From NCBI RefSeq assembly GCF_000374585.1, contig NZ_KB894658.1:1-64000 (forward strand): a stretch of 64,000 nt of DNA, read 5' to 3'. Below the pieces are notes generated by a model, which did not search any database, was not told the origin of the DNA, and saw only the letters and a program-made list of their open reading frames with translations. Shown one piece after another: positions 18,694 to 27,340 of this stretch. Both the position numbers and the translations under genes were made by a program. The first letter of the stretch is position 1. Each line of letters begins with the position of its first letter. This DNA comes from Phocaeicola barnesiae DSM 18169 = JCM 13652. GTDB taxonomy: Bacteria; Bacteroidota; Bacteroidia; Bacteroidales; Bacteroidaceae.

Positions 18694-19011
18694 TCATTTA
18701 GAGTGTCTTACGCGCTGTGCCTTTTTATCGTCTTTACGCATCAGGTATGGAGATTCAGGCAACTCTGGAAGAAGATGGTCTATCATGTTGATCTGTCCGA
18801 CCACTTTCAGCAACACGATAAATGTGGACAATGAAATATTGCCTGCTGTACCATTCTCGAATTTGTGGATGGTGGTAAGCCCAATGCCCGATTGCTCGGA
18901 GACATCTTTCTGAGTAAGATTGCAACGTATTCTGTATTCTTTGAACCGGGCACCTAATAGCCTTACAATCTCGGGAGTAGAGTATTCATAAAAATCTGCC
19001 ATATTCCTCAT
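18694..19011 (-). CDS. hipB: HipB-like XRE antitoxin
   Basis: This 105-aa DNA-binding protein has an XRE helix-turn-helix (RCNLTQKDVSEQSGIGLTTI then HKFENG). It should neutralise the adjacent HipA and repress the operon by binding palindromes just upstream. A second Met (MADFYEYS) three residues in is an alternative start. Confidence 0.85.
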   Translation of the reverse strand: MRNMADFYEYSTPEIVRLLGARFKEYRIRCNLTQKDVSEQSGIGLTTIHKFENGTAGNISLSTFIVLLKVVGQINMIDHLLPELPESPYLMRKDDKKAQRVRHSK

Positions 19012-19020
19012 ACTTATATA

Positions 19021-19093
19021 TCATTATAGTGATGATTATATGTGTATTCGGGTATTAATCTTCATTATAATGAATGTTATAGATGCAAATCTA
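19021..19093 (-). promoter_or_regulatory. hipBA promoter with two palindromic operators
   Basis: The -7 box TAGATTTG lies at 19086-19093 (minus). Downstream of it are the perfect 14-bp palindrome TTCATTATAATGAA (19061-19074) and a near-perfect TCATTATAGTGA (19021-19032), centred about 41 bp (four helical turns) apart. They fit HipB operators covering the transcript start. Confidence 0.65.
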
Positions 19094-19268
19094 TGCAATT
19101 TATGAGAATAAAACTAATTTTTGGAAGAAAACTTGTCATCAAATTGGAATGAGAGGTTGTAGTTGTGGCTTTAGCTTCCGTGTCACTCAGTTCCGGGTGA
19201 CACGGATGACTTGTAGTTATTATTGAAAAGCGTGTCGGCGGTTCACGGAACAGAAATCCGGTTGATGC

Positions 19269-19475
19269 TTAATAGCTCTTGTTCCTGAGGTCTAGCGTGA
19301 TGTCCATGTAGGAGCGCAGGCCCTCGATGTAGTCGGCATAAAGCGTTTCGGGGTCTTTCCCTTTCAGGATACGGCACTTGCCGCAGGACTCGCAATCGTG
19401 CAGACATTTCCAGGCTTCGACTACGAAAGCCCGTCGTTCTTCAGGGGTGGATTGTTCGATGGCAGGAGGTGTCAT
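19269..19475 (-). CDS. Small Cys-rich protein, 68 aa
   Basis: The product contains a compact Cys motif (KCLHDCESCGKCRIL, about 23-37) that could bind a metal or Fe-S centre, followed by an acidic helix. There is no signal peptide. A -7 box at 19591-19598 (TATATTTG, minus) gives a leader of about 110 nt. Similar small proteins occur in Bacteroidales genomes, but I know no function. Confidence 0.6.
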   Translation of the reverse strand: MTPPAIEQSTPEERRAFVVEAWKCLHDCESCGKCRILKGKDPETLYADYIEGLRSYMDITLDLRNKSY

Positions 19476-19816
19476 AAACGGTAAATGATGTTTCCAAAAT
19501 TCGACAAGGCCGGACGTGGCGATACAATGGGTGGCGAAGCTATCGGGCTTCCGGGGGTGCCAGGTCGTAAGCAGCCTGTCTTGTCTGATGCAAATATATG
19601 GATTTTACCAGGATTTGCAAACAACCCCGTTTTATTCGGTTGCGGAGGCCCGTTTTCCGGGGGGAAGATGACCTTGCGCGAGGGGATGTCTGGGTATACC
19701 GGCAGGTGATTTAATAATAAGAGGTGTATGGAAATGCTCCGGAATGAAAAAATCACGGTCCTTAGGAAACGGGAAAATTCTGATTCCCAATCTTTCATCT
19801 GCCTGCAGACGGAGGT

Positions 19817-21055
19817 TTGTACGGGGGTGGTTTGGGCGATTCCGGCTTCGTCTGGTTGAAGCCTTACAGGCAGGGAAGCGCTTCGTACAGCATCATCATT
19901 CTTCCGCAGGCTACCGAGGCTTTCCGCGGAGAGGAAGGGCTGTTGCGGCTGACCAGCGGAGGAAAATCGGTGCCCTATAAGTTCGACAACAGTGCCGAAC
20001 GATTCAACGAAGGGATGCAGACTACACTCAACCTGACGCTGAAGAAGGAGGAAGGGAGTGAGGCCGATCTGGAGTTCAGCAACCAGACACGCTGGGTGTA
20101 CGGTATCAAATCGCCGGCTTTCCCCGGAAAGGAGAATGTTCCTTCCATACCGTCGTGGCAGAAAGAGGTGGAGGATGGAATCTGGTTCCGTTACTCGTAC
20201 GAGAACATGTCTATCCCGTTGCCGTACGAGAACCAATACCTTACGTGGAAGGAAGGGTGCGGATGGTTTGATTGCAACAAGACGTTCAAGTATCAGGGAG
20301 ACGGGAACATGTGCTGGGCCGCGGCCGCTTCGAACCTGATACACTGGTGGATGGACCAGAACCGGGAGTACATTGCGGCCTACGACAAGAAATACGGTCC
20401 TGAATACGGCGACCTGAAACGGCCGGAGAAATATACGCGGATGACGCCCGAAAACCAGCAGCATAGCGAGGTATTCAATTTCTTCAAGTCCTCTTTCGGC
20501 AATCAGGGAAGTTGGGATACGGGGGGTGTGAACTGGTTCATCAACGGAAACGACAAGAATCTGATTTATTGCCGCCTGCCGGAATTCCACGGTTTCTTCA
20601 GCAGGGTGTTCTCGGAAGATGACACCATCGCAACCGAAACGAGAGACACTTCCAAGGACAATTTCAACCGTTGGATAAAGGACGCTTTCCGGAAGAACCG
20701 GGCCATTTGTTTTACGGCCTTTAACTTTGCCGGACCGAATACCAAAAGACACTCCATGGTGATCTGGGGAGCCGAGTTCGATGCGGAAGGAATCGTTTCG
20801 AATGTCTACTTCTGCGACAACAATTACGGTGAGGATGAGCCGAACCATGGATCGCTCAGACGCTATAAAGTGGAATACCTCCTGTCGGACGTCCCGGAAC
20901 ACCAGGGTAAGGAGTTCGCTTACCTGGTCCAGCAGGATTATACGGACGGTACCAAGCCTACGGCCAGAGCTGAGTTCACTTCGCTTACACTGGTGGACTT
21001 GCGGCGCGATATCTGGCAAAAAGCTTTTCCTGAAGAAACAATGAATAATGAATAA
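19817..21055 (+). CDS. IdeS/Mac-like (C66) cysteine protease with fimbrillin-like N-part, 5' truncated
   Basis: The main domain resembles the streptococcal IgG-cleaving protease IdeS. It has the catalytic Cys in GNMCWAAAASNLIHWWMDQN (Cys near 166), the His in KRHSMVIWGAEFDAEG (near 310) and the Asp/Asn in VYFCDNNYGED. The first ~75 residues (IIILPQATEAFRGEEG, LLRLTSGGKSVPYKF) look like the end of a Mfa-like/fimbrillin domain. The apparent start is a TTG, the frame is closed by a stop at 19781, and no lipoprotein signal is present although a secreted protein is expected. The 5' end is therefore probably lost. It sits 15 bp before a fimbrillin lipoprotein gene. Confidence 0.7.
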   Translation: MYGGGLGDSGFVWLKPYRQGSASYSIIILPQATEAFRGEEGLLRLTSGGKSVPYKFDNSAERFNEGMQTTLNLTLKKEEGSEADLEFSNQTRWVYGIKSPAFPGKENVPSIPSWQKEVEDGIWFRYSYENMSIPLPYENQYLTWKEGCGWFDCNKTFKYQGDGNMCWAAAASNLIHWWMDQNREYIAAYDKKYGPEYGDLKRPEKYTRMTPENQQHSEVFNFFKSSFGNQGSWDTGGVNWFINGNDKNLIYCRLPEFHGFFSRVFSEDDTIATETRDTSKDNFNRWIKDAFRKNRAICFTAFNFAGPNTKRHSMVIWGAEFDAEGIVSNVYFCDNNYGEDEPNHGSLRRYKVEYLLSDVPEHQGKEFAYLVQQDYTDGTKPTARAEFTSLTLVDLRRDIWQKAFPEETMNNE

Positions 21056-21070
21056 TCAATTACATAGACA

Positions 21071-21946
21071 ATGAAGAAGAATTATTTTTACATGCTCTTG
21101 GCTGTATCGCTGATGACAACCTCTTGCCGGAATTCGGTTCCGGAAGCTCCGGCTGCTCCGGATGATGCCATCAAGATTGTGGCAAGTATCGCTTCACGGA
21201 CACGTGCTCCTCAATATACGGATGATGGGAGCGGAAACTTCTCTCAAGGAGACCGGATGTCGCTTTTTATCGCAGACGAGGACGAGAACCGGACATCGGT
21301 GAACTATGAATATGGCTCGGGAATCCTGACGTGGGGAAGCCTGGGGCTGGAAGGCAGCTCTGCCAAAGTAGCCTTGGCTGCCTGCTATCCGTCACAGGCA
21401 GTGACACGGAGCGGAACTTTCGAATTCAATCCGTTGACCGCTTCGGAAGCGGACCTGTTATTGGCATCTGCCCAGACCGTTACCGCCGGTACTTCGGAAG
21501 CGGTGAATCTGGTGTTTAACCACGCCTTGCATCGCCTGGACTTGAATTTTACTCCTGGAAACAGCTATACGGACGAAGACATGAAATCGTTTTCTATCCG
21601 TCTCCAGGCAAAGACTACCTGTGTGGTGGATATGATGCAAGGGAAAATCGTCGGTGTAAAGGAGGATACGGGTGAATATGTGTCCAAGGAGACCGCTGCT
21701 TCCTTTTATCTGGTGCCGCAGGCTACTACGGGCATTGTGATGAACATTACCGTCGGAGAAAATACGAAATCGCTGACCTTAAGTGAATTGTTGGACCAGC
21801 TGAGCGCTTCTCAATCGGATTTGTCAAGCGGTAAATTCAGCAAGCTTACTCTGAAAGTCAGCCAGCAGGGTATCACGGTAGAGGGTGGTTCCATCAATGC
21901 CTGGGACAACCAGGTGACGGCCGACGGAGAAGTGGTGATAGGTTGA
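21071..21946 (+). CDS. Fimbrillin-family (Mfa-like) lipoprotein
   Basis: The product has a lipoprotein signal (MKKNYFYMLLAVSLMTTSC) and the fimbrillin plan: an acidic strand DDAIKIVASIASRTRA, GDRMSLFIADED, the conserved LVFNHALHRLDLNF segment, and SFYLVPQATTGIVMNI. Such proteins form or decorate Bacteroidales surface fimbriae. It is 15 bp downstream of the IdeS-like protease gene, whose N-terminus is also fimbrillin-like, so both probably act on the cell surface. Confidence 0.82.
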   Translation: MKKNYFYMLLAVSLMTTSCRNSVPEAPAAPDDAIKIVASIASRTRAPQYTDDGSGNFSQGDRMSLFIADEDENRTSVNYEYGSGILTWGSLGLEGSSAKVALAACYPSQAVTRSGTFEFNPLTASEADLLLASAQTVTAGTSEAVNLVFNHALHRLDLNFTPGNSYTDEDMKSFSIRLQAKTTCVVDMMQGKIVGVKEDTGEYVSKETAASFYLVPQATTGIVMNITVGENTKSLTLSELLDQLSASQSDLSSGKFSKLTLKVSQQGITVEGGSINAWDNQVTADGEVVIG

Positions 21947-22352
21947 CATTTTTCCGTACGCTCTCCCGCGAAAGCATCGGCCGGGATGTTTGTCTGAATG
22001 CATCCCTGTTGTGTCATCAACGGGGGTAAAGCCATAGCCCGAGGAAAATATTCCGGTTTTAGAAGTTGTTTGGATTTTGTTCAAGGAAATTCAAGCAGCT
22101 TCTTGTCTTTTGATGGGGTTGATGCCGGCCTTGGGGAGCGGAGGAAAGGGAAGGAGGCATGCCGGAAGGGAATCTTCGTCGCAGGGATTTCCTGATAGTT
22201 GATTGCATGTGCGGATAATGTGCGGGAGAGAAGTCCAGGTTTGGTAGATAATGATTAATTTTGCGCCCCGATAGGGCCTGTCCGGCATGGGGAAAGGAAG
22301 CCTCTCTGTACCATCCGGACCGCCTCCAGAAATTTTATTTTTATACGACAAA
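21947..22352 (+). other. Long intergenic region with a structured leader before the EamA gene
   Basis: There is no gene in this 406-bp gap. Near its end, GTCCGG (22280-22285) and ATGG (22287-22290) pair with CCAT and CCGGAC (22311-22320) to make a 10-bp stem with one bulged C, about 32 bp before the EamA start. It does not match a riboswitch class I can recall. Confidence 0.4.
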
Positions 22353-23243
22353 ATGAAAAAGCTTAGCAAGAATGCCCTGATCGGTTATCCGGCGGGAATT
22401 ATCACCGGCATAACTTATGGGTTGAATCCGTTGTTTGCCGTTCCGTTGATGAAGAACGGAGGTGCAATCGAGTCGATATTGTTTTTCCGCTATTTCTTTG
22501 CGGTCCTGATGCTGGCCGCGTTTCTGGTAATCCGGAAGCAGCGTTTCAGGATTTCAGGGAAGCAGGCGGGCATCCTGCTTGTTCTGGGATTGCTTTACAC
22601 CGCAAGCAGCCTGTTCCTTTTCGAAGCGTACCATTACATCGCTTCCGGGCTTGCCACGACCCTCGTCTTCCTGTATCCGGTTCTGGTGGCCATCATCATG
22701 GTGTTCCTGAAGGTGGTGCCCTCGTGGCCGGTGTGGCTCGCCATTGCGGCCACTTTCGGCGGGGTACTTATCATGACGCAAGGGGATGGGGCCCAGGCCC
22801 TCAATCCTCTCGGTGTCCTCCTTTCGTTAGGCTCGGCCTTGGTCTATGCCCTTTTCATCGTCATCATCAACCGGAGCAAGGCCATTGCCTCCATATCGAA
22901 TTCGTTGCTGACCTGTTGTACCCTTGTGGTGGGAACCTTCGTCTTCCTGGGTAAAATCCTGTATTCCGGTACGGAGCTTACCTCGTGCATCACGACGGGT
23001 ACGGACTGGTTTAACCTGTTGGGGCTGGCCCTGTTGCCTACGGTTGTTTCGACCGCTACATTGGCCGTCGCCTCCCGGAACATCGGTGCCACGAAAGCGT
23101 CGGTCCTGGGGGTATTCGAGCCTATCACGGCTATCCTGGTCGGCACGCTCATGTTCGGCGAGCCGCTTACGGCCAATATCGTGATCGGGATTGTCATCGC
23201 AATCGTTGCCGTCACGTTCATGATAACCGTGACCAAACGCTGA
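22353..23243 (+). CDS. EamA/DMT-family transporter
   Basis: This 296-aa inner-membrane protein has about ten transmembrane helices in two EamA repeats: GYPAGIITGITYGLNPLFAV begins the first, NPLGVLLSLGSALVYALFIV the second. The family exports metabolites such as amino acids or drugs; the substrate is not evident. The ATG at 22353 starts exactly at the first cytoplasmic KKLSKNAL segment. It converges with the acyltransferase gene, with a single base between the two stops. Confidence 0.85.
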   Translation: MKKLSKNALIGYPAGIITGITYGLNPLFAVPLMKNGGAIESILFFRYFFAVLMLAAFLVIRKQRFRISGKQAGILLVLGLLYTASSLFLFEAYHYIASGLATTLVFLYPVLVAIIMVFLKVVPSWPVWLAIAATFGGVLIMTQGDGAQALNPLGVLLSLGSALVYALFIVIINRSKAIASISNSLLTCCTLVVGTFVFLGKILYSGTELTSCITTGTDWFNLLGLALLPTVVSTATLAVASRNIGATKASVLGVFEPITAILVGTLMFGEPLTANIVIGIVIAIVAVTFMITVTKR

Positions 23244-23244
23244 C

Positions 23245-24438
23245 TTATTTCTTGTGAGGCATCAGTAGCCGTTTCTTCAGCCATTCGCGTACCGGCTCGT
23301 CGTAGAGCTTGAGGGTAGCGTATGCCATCAGTACGGCGAGTATGAACATCGATACCGCAACCATCACGTGTTGTCCTTGTGGAGCGTCCGGATGACGAGC
23401 CGCCCAAGACATCTGCATGTATACCAGCGGATAATGGGTGATGTAGATGGGGTAGGAGATTTCTCCCAGGAACTTACAGATGGCGACGGATTTCTTTCCG
23501 CTGATTCGGCTTCCGGCTCCCATGGAAACGACCAGCGGAAAGACTATCAGGATGCATACGGCTTCGTAGATTCCGTTCATCCAGAAGTTGTCCGGGTCCG
23601 TACCTCCTACGCGGGGCATGACCAGTACGCAGGCTATCAGGAAGGAGCACCACCAGAAGCCGCGTTTAACCTGTATGTATTTCCCGATTCTGGAAATGAG
23701 CAGGCCGCAAAAGAAGGGGTAGAGCAGGCGTGTGAAACCGATGTACAGCTGGTCGGGGGTAATGCCCCATCCTCCGATGACCGTATAGGCCGCATAGTTT
23801 CCTTCTGGGAACAGCCCGAACGGGTCCATGTTCATGGTGAGCGTGACGGTGAGTACGGCAAAGCAGCCTACCAGAGCTCCCAAAGCGATTTTCCCCAGCT
23901 TACGGATGAAGAGCGCGTAGAAGATGTTCGCGATGTATTCGAGCATTAACGACCAGCATGGACCGTTGAGGGGGTAGGTCTCGGCCCATCCGCGGATATC
24001 GAGCCTGGCCGCCGCGGGTATCATGGTACATCCCAGCAGGAACATGAGGATGACCACCCACCAGGGGGTCTGGTCGATGAGTGCGAAACTCGGAGATGCT
24101 CCGAAATAGAACAGGAGCATTCCGATGAATCCTCCCATGATTACCATCGGATGTAAACGTACGAGCCGGCGCTTGAAGAACATCCAGGTGGACATCTTGT
24201 CCCAACGGTCGTCGTAGGCATAACCGATGACGAAGCCTGAAAGCACGAAGAAGAAATCGACTGCCAGATAGCCGTGGTTGATGATCTGAAAGGCAGGGCC
24301 TTTTGAATAGGTTTCAAACAGGTGGAAGGCAACCACCAGCATGGCGGCAACCCCACGAAGTCCGTCAAGAATCTCATACCTGGGTTTGGATGCCAAATAA
24401 ACATTGTCTACGTTCCCCGGTTTAATCACTTTTTCCAT
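23245..24438 (-). CDS. Membrane acyltransferase (acyltransferase 3/OafA family)
   Basis: The family O-acylates sugars or lipids at the membrane. Visible signatures are LDGLRGVAAMLVVAFHLF (about 24-41), DFFFVLSGFVIGYAY, the cytoplasmic FKRRLVRLHP, and LGEISYPIYITHYPLVY near the C-terminus, with about ten transmembrane helices. A -7 box (TATCTTTG, 24467-24474, minus) is 28 bp before the ATG. No polysaccharide cluster is adjacent, so the acceptor is unknown. Confidence 0.87.
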   Translation of the reverse strand: MEKVIKPGNVDNVYLASKPRYEILDGLRGVAAMLVVAFHLFETYSKGPAFQIINHGYLAVDFFFVLSGFVIGYAYDDRWDKMSTWMFFKRRLVRLHPMVIMGGFIGMLLFYFGASPSFALIDQTPWWVVILMFLLGCTMIPAAARLDIRGWAETYPLNGPCWSLMLEYIANIFYALFIRKLGKIALGALVGCFAVLTVTLTMNMDPFGLFPEGNYAAYTVIGGWGITPDQLYIGFTRLLYPFFCGLLISRIGKYIQVKRGFWWCSFLIACVLVMPRVGGTDPDNFWMNGIYEAVCILIVFPLVVSMGAGSRISGKKSVAICKFLGEISYPIYITHYPLVYMQMSWAARHPDAPQGQHVMVAVSMFILAVLMAYATLKLYDEPVREWLKKRLLMPHKK

Positions 24439-24499
24439 ATCGTATAGTAATAGTATTAGTTTTTTGCAAAGATAGTGTTTCTGGCTTGAATATCCCCGG

Positions 24500-24850
24500 C
24501 TTCGGGAGAAGTATTATCTCGTTTCTACCGCTTTATGGTATCGGACAAATGCCGCTGGACGGGTGCTATATCTGCTCCATTTACCCCAACCGGATAGCCG
24601 GAGTGTACTGGAAGTATTCGGATAGCTTATCCCAATTGTCCTGCCAGAACCTGATGACGATAGGATACTGTTCGCCTCATTTTTCTTCCGACTTAAGACG
24701 TTCATTATCTGCCGATTCTTTATTTACAGCCTGATAAACGCATTTCAAATCCTTCAGGAATTCCTTTTGATTTTTGGAGCCTGCCTATTTGATGGAATCA
24801 CGAATCTGATGTACGACACAAAGTTGTACATCCATCCAGACTAGTCTATG
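24500..24850 (-). pseudogene. IS256-type transposase relic
   Basis: Translation of the minus strand gives QLCVVHQIRDSI, then after stops QYPIVIRFWQDNWDKLSEYF and QYTPAIRLG, all characteristic of the C-terminal half of IS256-family (mutator) transposases. Several stop codons interrupt the frame and no terminal inverted repeats are visible. It is an old inactive fragment. Confidence 0.65.
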
Positions 24851-24907
24851 GCGGTAGCTTTCGGGTATCGCTATTTCTTTATGCGATTATAAATAATAGA
24901 ATACAAT

Positions 24908-24938
24908 TTTGGAAAATAGAATTTTCTTCTTACTTTTG
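24908..24938 (+). promoter_or_regulatory. higBA promoter
   Basis: TTTG (24908-24911), 19 bp, TACTTTTG (24931-24938) is a textbook Bacteroides -33/-7 pair. The predicted start near 24945 leaves an ~18-nt leader before higB. Confidence 0.75.
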
Positions 24939-24962
24939 CAATATGATAATTGAGTGAACCTA

Positions 24963-25259
24963 ATGAGAATATTTACAGAACAAGCTATAAGGGAATATGC
25001 AGAAATGTATCCTGATGCAAAGGTCACTTTACAAGAATGGGCTGCCATAGTCAAGAAAAGTGAATGGACTTGCTTTGCAGACGTAAAAAAGACTTTCAAT
25101 AGTGTTGATAATGTGGGTAACCAACATTATGTATTCAATATTAAAGGAAATAATTACAGGCTGATTGTAGTGATAAAATTCACCATAAAGTTTGTTTATA
25201 TTCGTTTCATTGGCACTCATGCCGAATATGACAGAATAGCTGATTGTTCAGTTTTATAA
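24963..25259 (+). CDS. higB: HigB-family mRNA interferase toxin
   Basis: HigB toxins cleave mRNA on the ribosome. The 98-aa product matches the HigB family: MRIFTEQAIREYAEMYPDAK, WAAIVKKSEWTCFADVK, YVFNIKGNNYRLIVVI, and the closing IRFIGTHAEYDRI. The toxin precedes the antitoxin, the usual hig order. Confidence 0.9.
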   Translation: MRIFTEQAIREYAEMYPDAKVTLQEWAAIVKKSEWTCFADVKKTFNSVDNVGNQHYVFNIKGNNYRLIVVIKFTIKFVYIRFIGTHAEYDRIADCSVL

Positions 25260-25296
25260 TTAAACCGAATCGGCGGTTACCGATTACCACATAGCT

Positions 25297-25662
25297 ATGA
25301 CAAAGATAGAAACAAAAGCTCAATACGACTGGGCTGTAAAAAGGGTTGAAGAGTTACTTCCACTGGTTACAGATGAAACACCTCTCGATGATTCTAATAG
25401 CATAGAGTTGGAATTGCTTTCTAACCTTGTTGCTGACTATTCGGAAGAGCATTTTGCGTTAGGAGAACCAACACTTGTTGATGTTCTCAAACTCCGTATG
25501 TATGAAATGGGGCTTAACCAAAAGGCACTGGCCAAATTGATTGGTGTTAGCCCTTCACGTTTGAGTGATTATATTTCTGGTAAATGTGAGCCAACATTGA
25601 AGGTTGCTCGTGAAATTAGTAAAAAACTGAATATTGACGCTAATATAGTGCTAGGTGTTTGA
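25297..25662 (+). CDS. higA: HigA-family antitoxin
   Basis: The 121-aa product has the HigA layout: an N-terminal toxin-binding region (AQYDWAVKRVEELLPLVTDE) and a C-terminal helix-turn-helix (LNQKALAKLIGVSPSRLSDY followed by ISGKCEPTL). It neutralises HigB and should repress the operon. It lies 37 bp after higB and is followed within 2 bp by a HicB-like gene. Confidence 0.9.
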   Translation: MTKIETKAQYDWAVKRVEELLPLVTDETPLDDSNSIELELLSNLVADYSEEHFALGEPTLVDVLKLRMYEMGLNQKALAKLIGVSPSRLSDYISGKCEPTLKVAREISKKLNIDANIVLGV

Positions 25663-25663
25663 T

Positions 25664-25915
25664 ATGAAAGTTATTGAAGTAATAGTTGAAGATGCTGGGG
25701 ATAATCTCAGTGCTTACATTGAAGGGGCTCCAGTTATTACGGTCGGTAATGACATAAGAGAAATTGAGGAGAACATGAAGGAGGCCATAGACTTGTATCT
25801 GGAGGACAACCCGAACCCTTGCGAGGCCCTCAAGGGAGAGTTCACCTTGAAGTTCAAGATAGATGCGGCTACCTTTACAACTGTTACAGCGTCATATTTA
25901 CCCAAGCCGCTTTGA
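25664..25915 (+). pseudogene. HicB-like antitoxin, frameshifted
   Basis: The first ~70 residues (VEDAGDNLSAYIEGAPVITV ... EAIDLYLEDNPNP) match HicB-fold antitoxins common in Bacteroides. Intact relatives continue into a DNA-binding helix-turn-helix. Here the frame ends in TTVTASYLPKPL, while the expected continuation, CYSVIFTQAALSRITGSNEQ, is found in another frame at about 25882-25943. A frameshift near 25875-25885 has thus removed the HTH. No HicA toxin is next to it. Confidence 0.65.
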
Positions 25916-26022
25916 GCCGGATAACCGGAAGCAATGAACAACAGGAAGTACACAAATAAAAAGACATCAGTATGGACCTAAAAGAGTCGTCCGAATCAAT
26001 ATAAATCGTGGTCCAGATATTT

Positions 26023-27168
26023 TTACCTGCAATTTATCTCGATAATCTCCCCAAGGTCAGTCGTATAGTGCTTGGATAGCTGCTCCTGCTTCAATTTCCA
26101 GCCAGCTCCGTGACCTTGGATGGCCAACTTGACGGAGTGACCATGCTTATCGTTGATGGAGTCAATGGCGCTCATCAGCCGGTCTCTTTTGTCACGGTCA
26201 ACGGTGTCGAACAGGTTCCCTTGCACGTTACTGGTGATTTCCGTGATGATAACGCCAGCCTTCTTGTATTGGTATCCCGCTCTAAAGATGTTCCGCAAAC
26301 CGGACAGGGCATAATGGACAATCTCCAGCGTATCGTCCGTCGGTACCGGCAGATTTACAGATACGCTTTTCCAGTATTGGGGGAGGTCTTCCCGAAAACG
26401 GTTGGTCTGAATGAAGACCAGGAGCGATACGGCATATCCTTTCTGTTCCCGTAGTTTCTTAGCGCATGTAGATGCGAAGGTAGACACCGCTTCATCCATC
26501 TGTTCGATGTTCTCAATCATCTGACCGAAGCTGCGTGAGGTACATATTTGTTTCCGGGGGGTAATGTTCTCGGTGATGCAGGGGATTCCATGAAGTTCCT
26601 TCCAGGTGTGTTCGCCGACCACCGTCATGTATTTGCGTACCCATGAGCCGGGTAGTTGGGTGAAGTCGTAAGCGGTCTTTACACCTTCTTTCTCCAGCTT
26701 TGCGGCCTGCCGGCGGCCGATGCCCCACACGTCTCCGATAGCGAACAGACGCAGGGCTTTCTCCCGCTTTTCGTCCGAGTCGATGCAGCAGACACGTTTG
26801 TAAGCCGGGTATTTCTTGGCGAATTTGTTGGCCATCTTGGCCAGTGTACGGGTAGGAGCGATGCCTAGGCTGACGGGAATACCGGTACCTTTGTACACCT
26901 TGTTGACGATATTAGTTCCCAGACTCTGATAGTCCGCGATTCCATCCAAGTTGACGAATGCTTCGTCTATGGAGTAAACCTCGATATCCGGTGCCAGCGA
27001 GGAAAGGATAGACATGACCCGTGATGACATATCTCCGTAAAGGGTGTAGTTCGATGAGAAGACTACTATTCCATACTTTTCCACCTGCTCCCGTATCTGA
27101 TAGGCAGGTGCGCCCATCGGGATGCCCAGAGCCTTCGCTTCGTTACTACGTGCGATGCAAAGTATCAT
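26023..27168 (-). CDS. umuC: UmuC-type Y-family DNA polymerase, N-terminally truncated
   Basis: UmuC is the catalytic subunit of translesion DNA polymerase V. The 381-aa product carries CIARSNEAKALGIPMGAPA, the second catalytic motif VYSIDEAFVNLDG, the helix-hairpin-helix region GDVWGIGRRQAAKLEKEGV and the little finger starting SRSFGQMIENIEQMDEAV. Family members begin about 35 residues earlier with the first metal-binding Asp (DCNNFYVSCER); that segment is absent here, so the polymerase should be inactive. No umuD is present. The break lies just next to the island's left repeat. Confidence 0.8.
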   Translation of the reverse strand: MILCIARSNEAKALGIPMGAPAYQIREQVEKYGIVVFSSNYTLYGDMSSRVMSILSSLAPDIEVYSIDEAFVNLDGIADYQSLGTNIVNKVYKGTGIPVSLGIAPTRTLAKMANKFAKKYPAYKRVCCIDSDEKREKALRLFAIGDVWGIGRRQAAKLEKEGVKTAYDFTQLPGSWVRKYMTVVGEHTWKELHGIPCITENITPRKQICTSRSFGQMIENIEQMDEAVSTFASTCAKKLREQKGYAVSLLVFIQTNRFREDLPQYWKSVSVNLPVPTDDTLEIVHYALSGLRNIFRAGYQYKKAGVIITEITSNVQGNLFDTVDRDKRDRLMSAIDSINDKHGHSVKLAIQGHGAGWKLKQEQLSKHYTTDLGEIIEINCR

Positions 27169-27233
27169 GCTTATTTAACTATAAAAGACACAGATATTTC
27201 ATGCGGTTTACCCGTATAGAATAGATAAACATA

Positions 27234-27340
27234 TATTCCGCCGAATACGGCCGGGTGGGGGAATAAAAAAAGTTCTGAAAATCTGTTGATTCTCAGAACT
27301 TTTCTGCATTTTGCCTTACAGCGTTGTACACCCTCAGGGA
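27234..27340 (+). repeat. Left 107-bp direct repeat with tRNA-Lys 3' end (att-like)
   Basis: The segment matches 54921-55027 over 107 bp with four transitions and no gaps. It contains the tRNA operon's terminator hairpin (AGTTCTGA ... TCAGAACT) and ends with the last 14 nt of tRNA-Lys (27327-27340), beyond which similarity stops. It is the expected footprint of an element that integrated at the 3' end of tRNA-Lys, with the intact tRNA at the other end. Confidence 0.8.

Noticed and set aside
19472..21019. A 515-codon open frame on the minus strand
   Set aside because: It lies antisense to the IdeS-like protease, whose frame has clear catalytic motifs. The antisense product is Arg/Val/Pro-rich without any family signature, as expected for a shadow of GC-rich coding DNA.
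22261..22352. A cobalamin, SAM or guanidine riboswitch before the EamA gene
   Set aside because: The conserved core sequences of these classes are not present; only a simple hairpin is seen.
23368..23949. A 193-codon plus-strand frame
   Set aside because: It is antisense to the membrane acyltransferase gene, which has its own promoter and family motifs.
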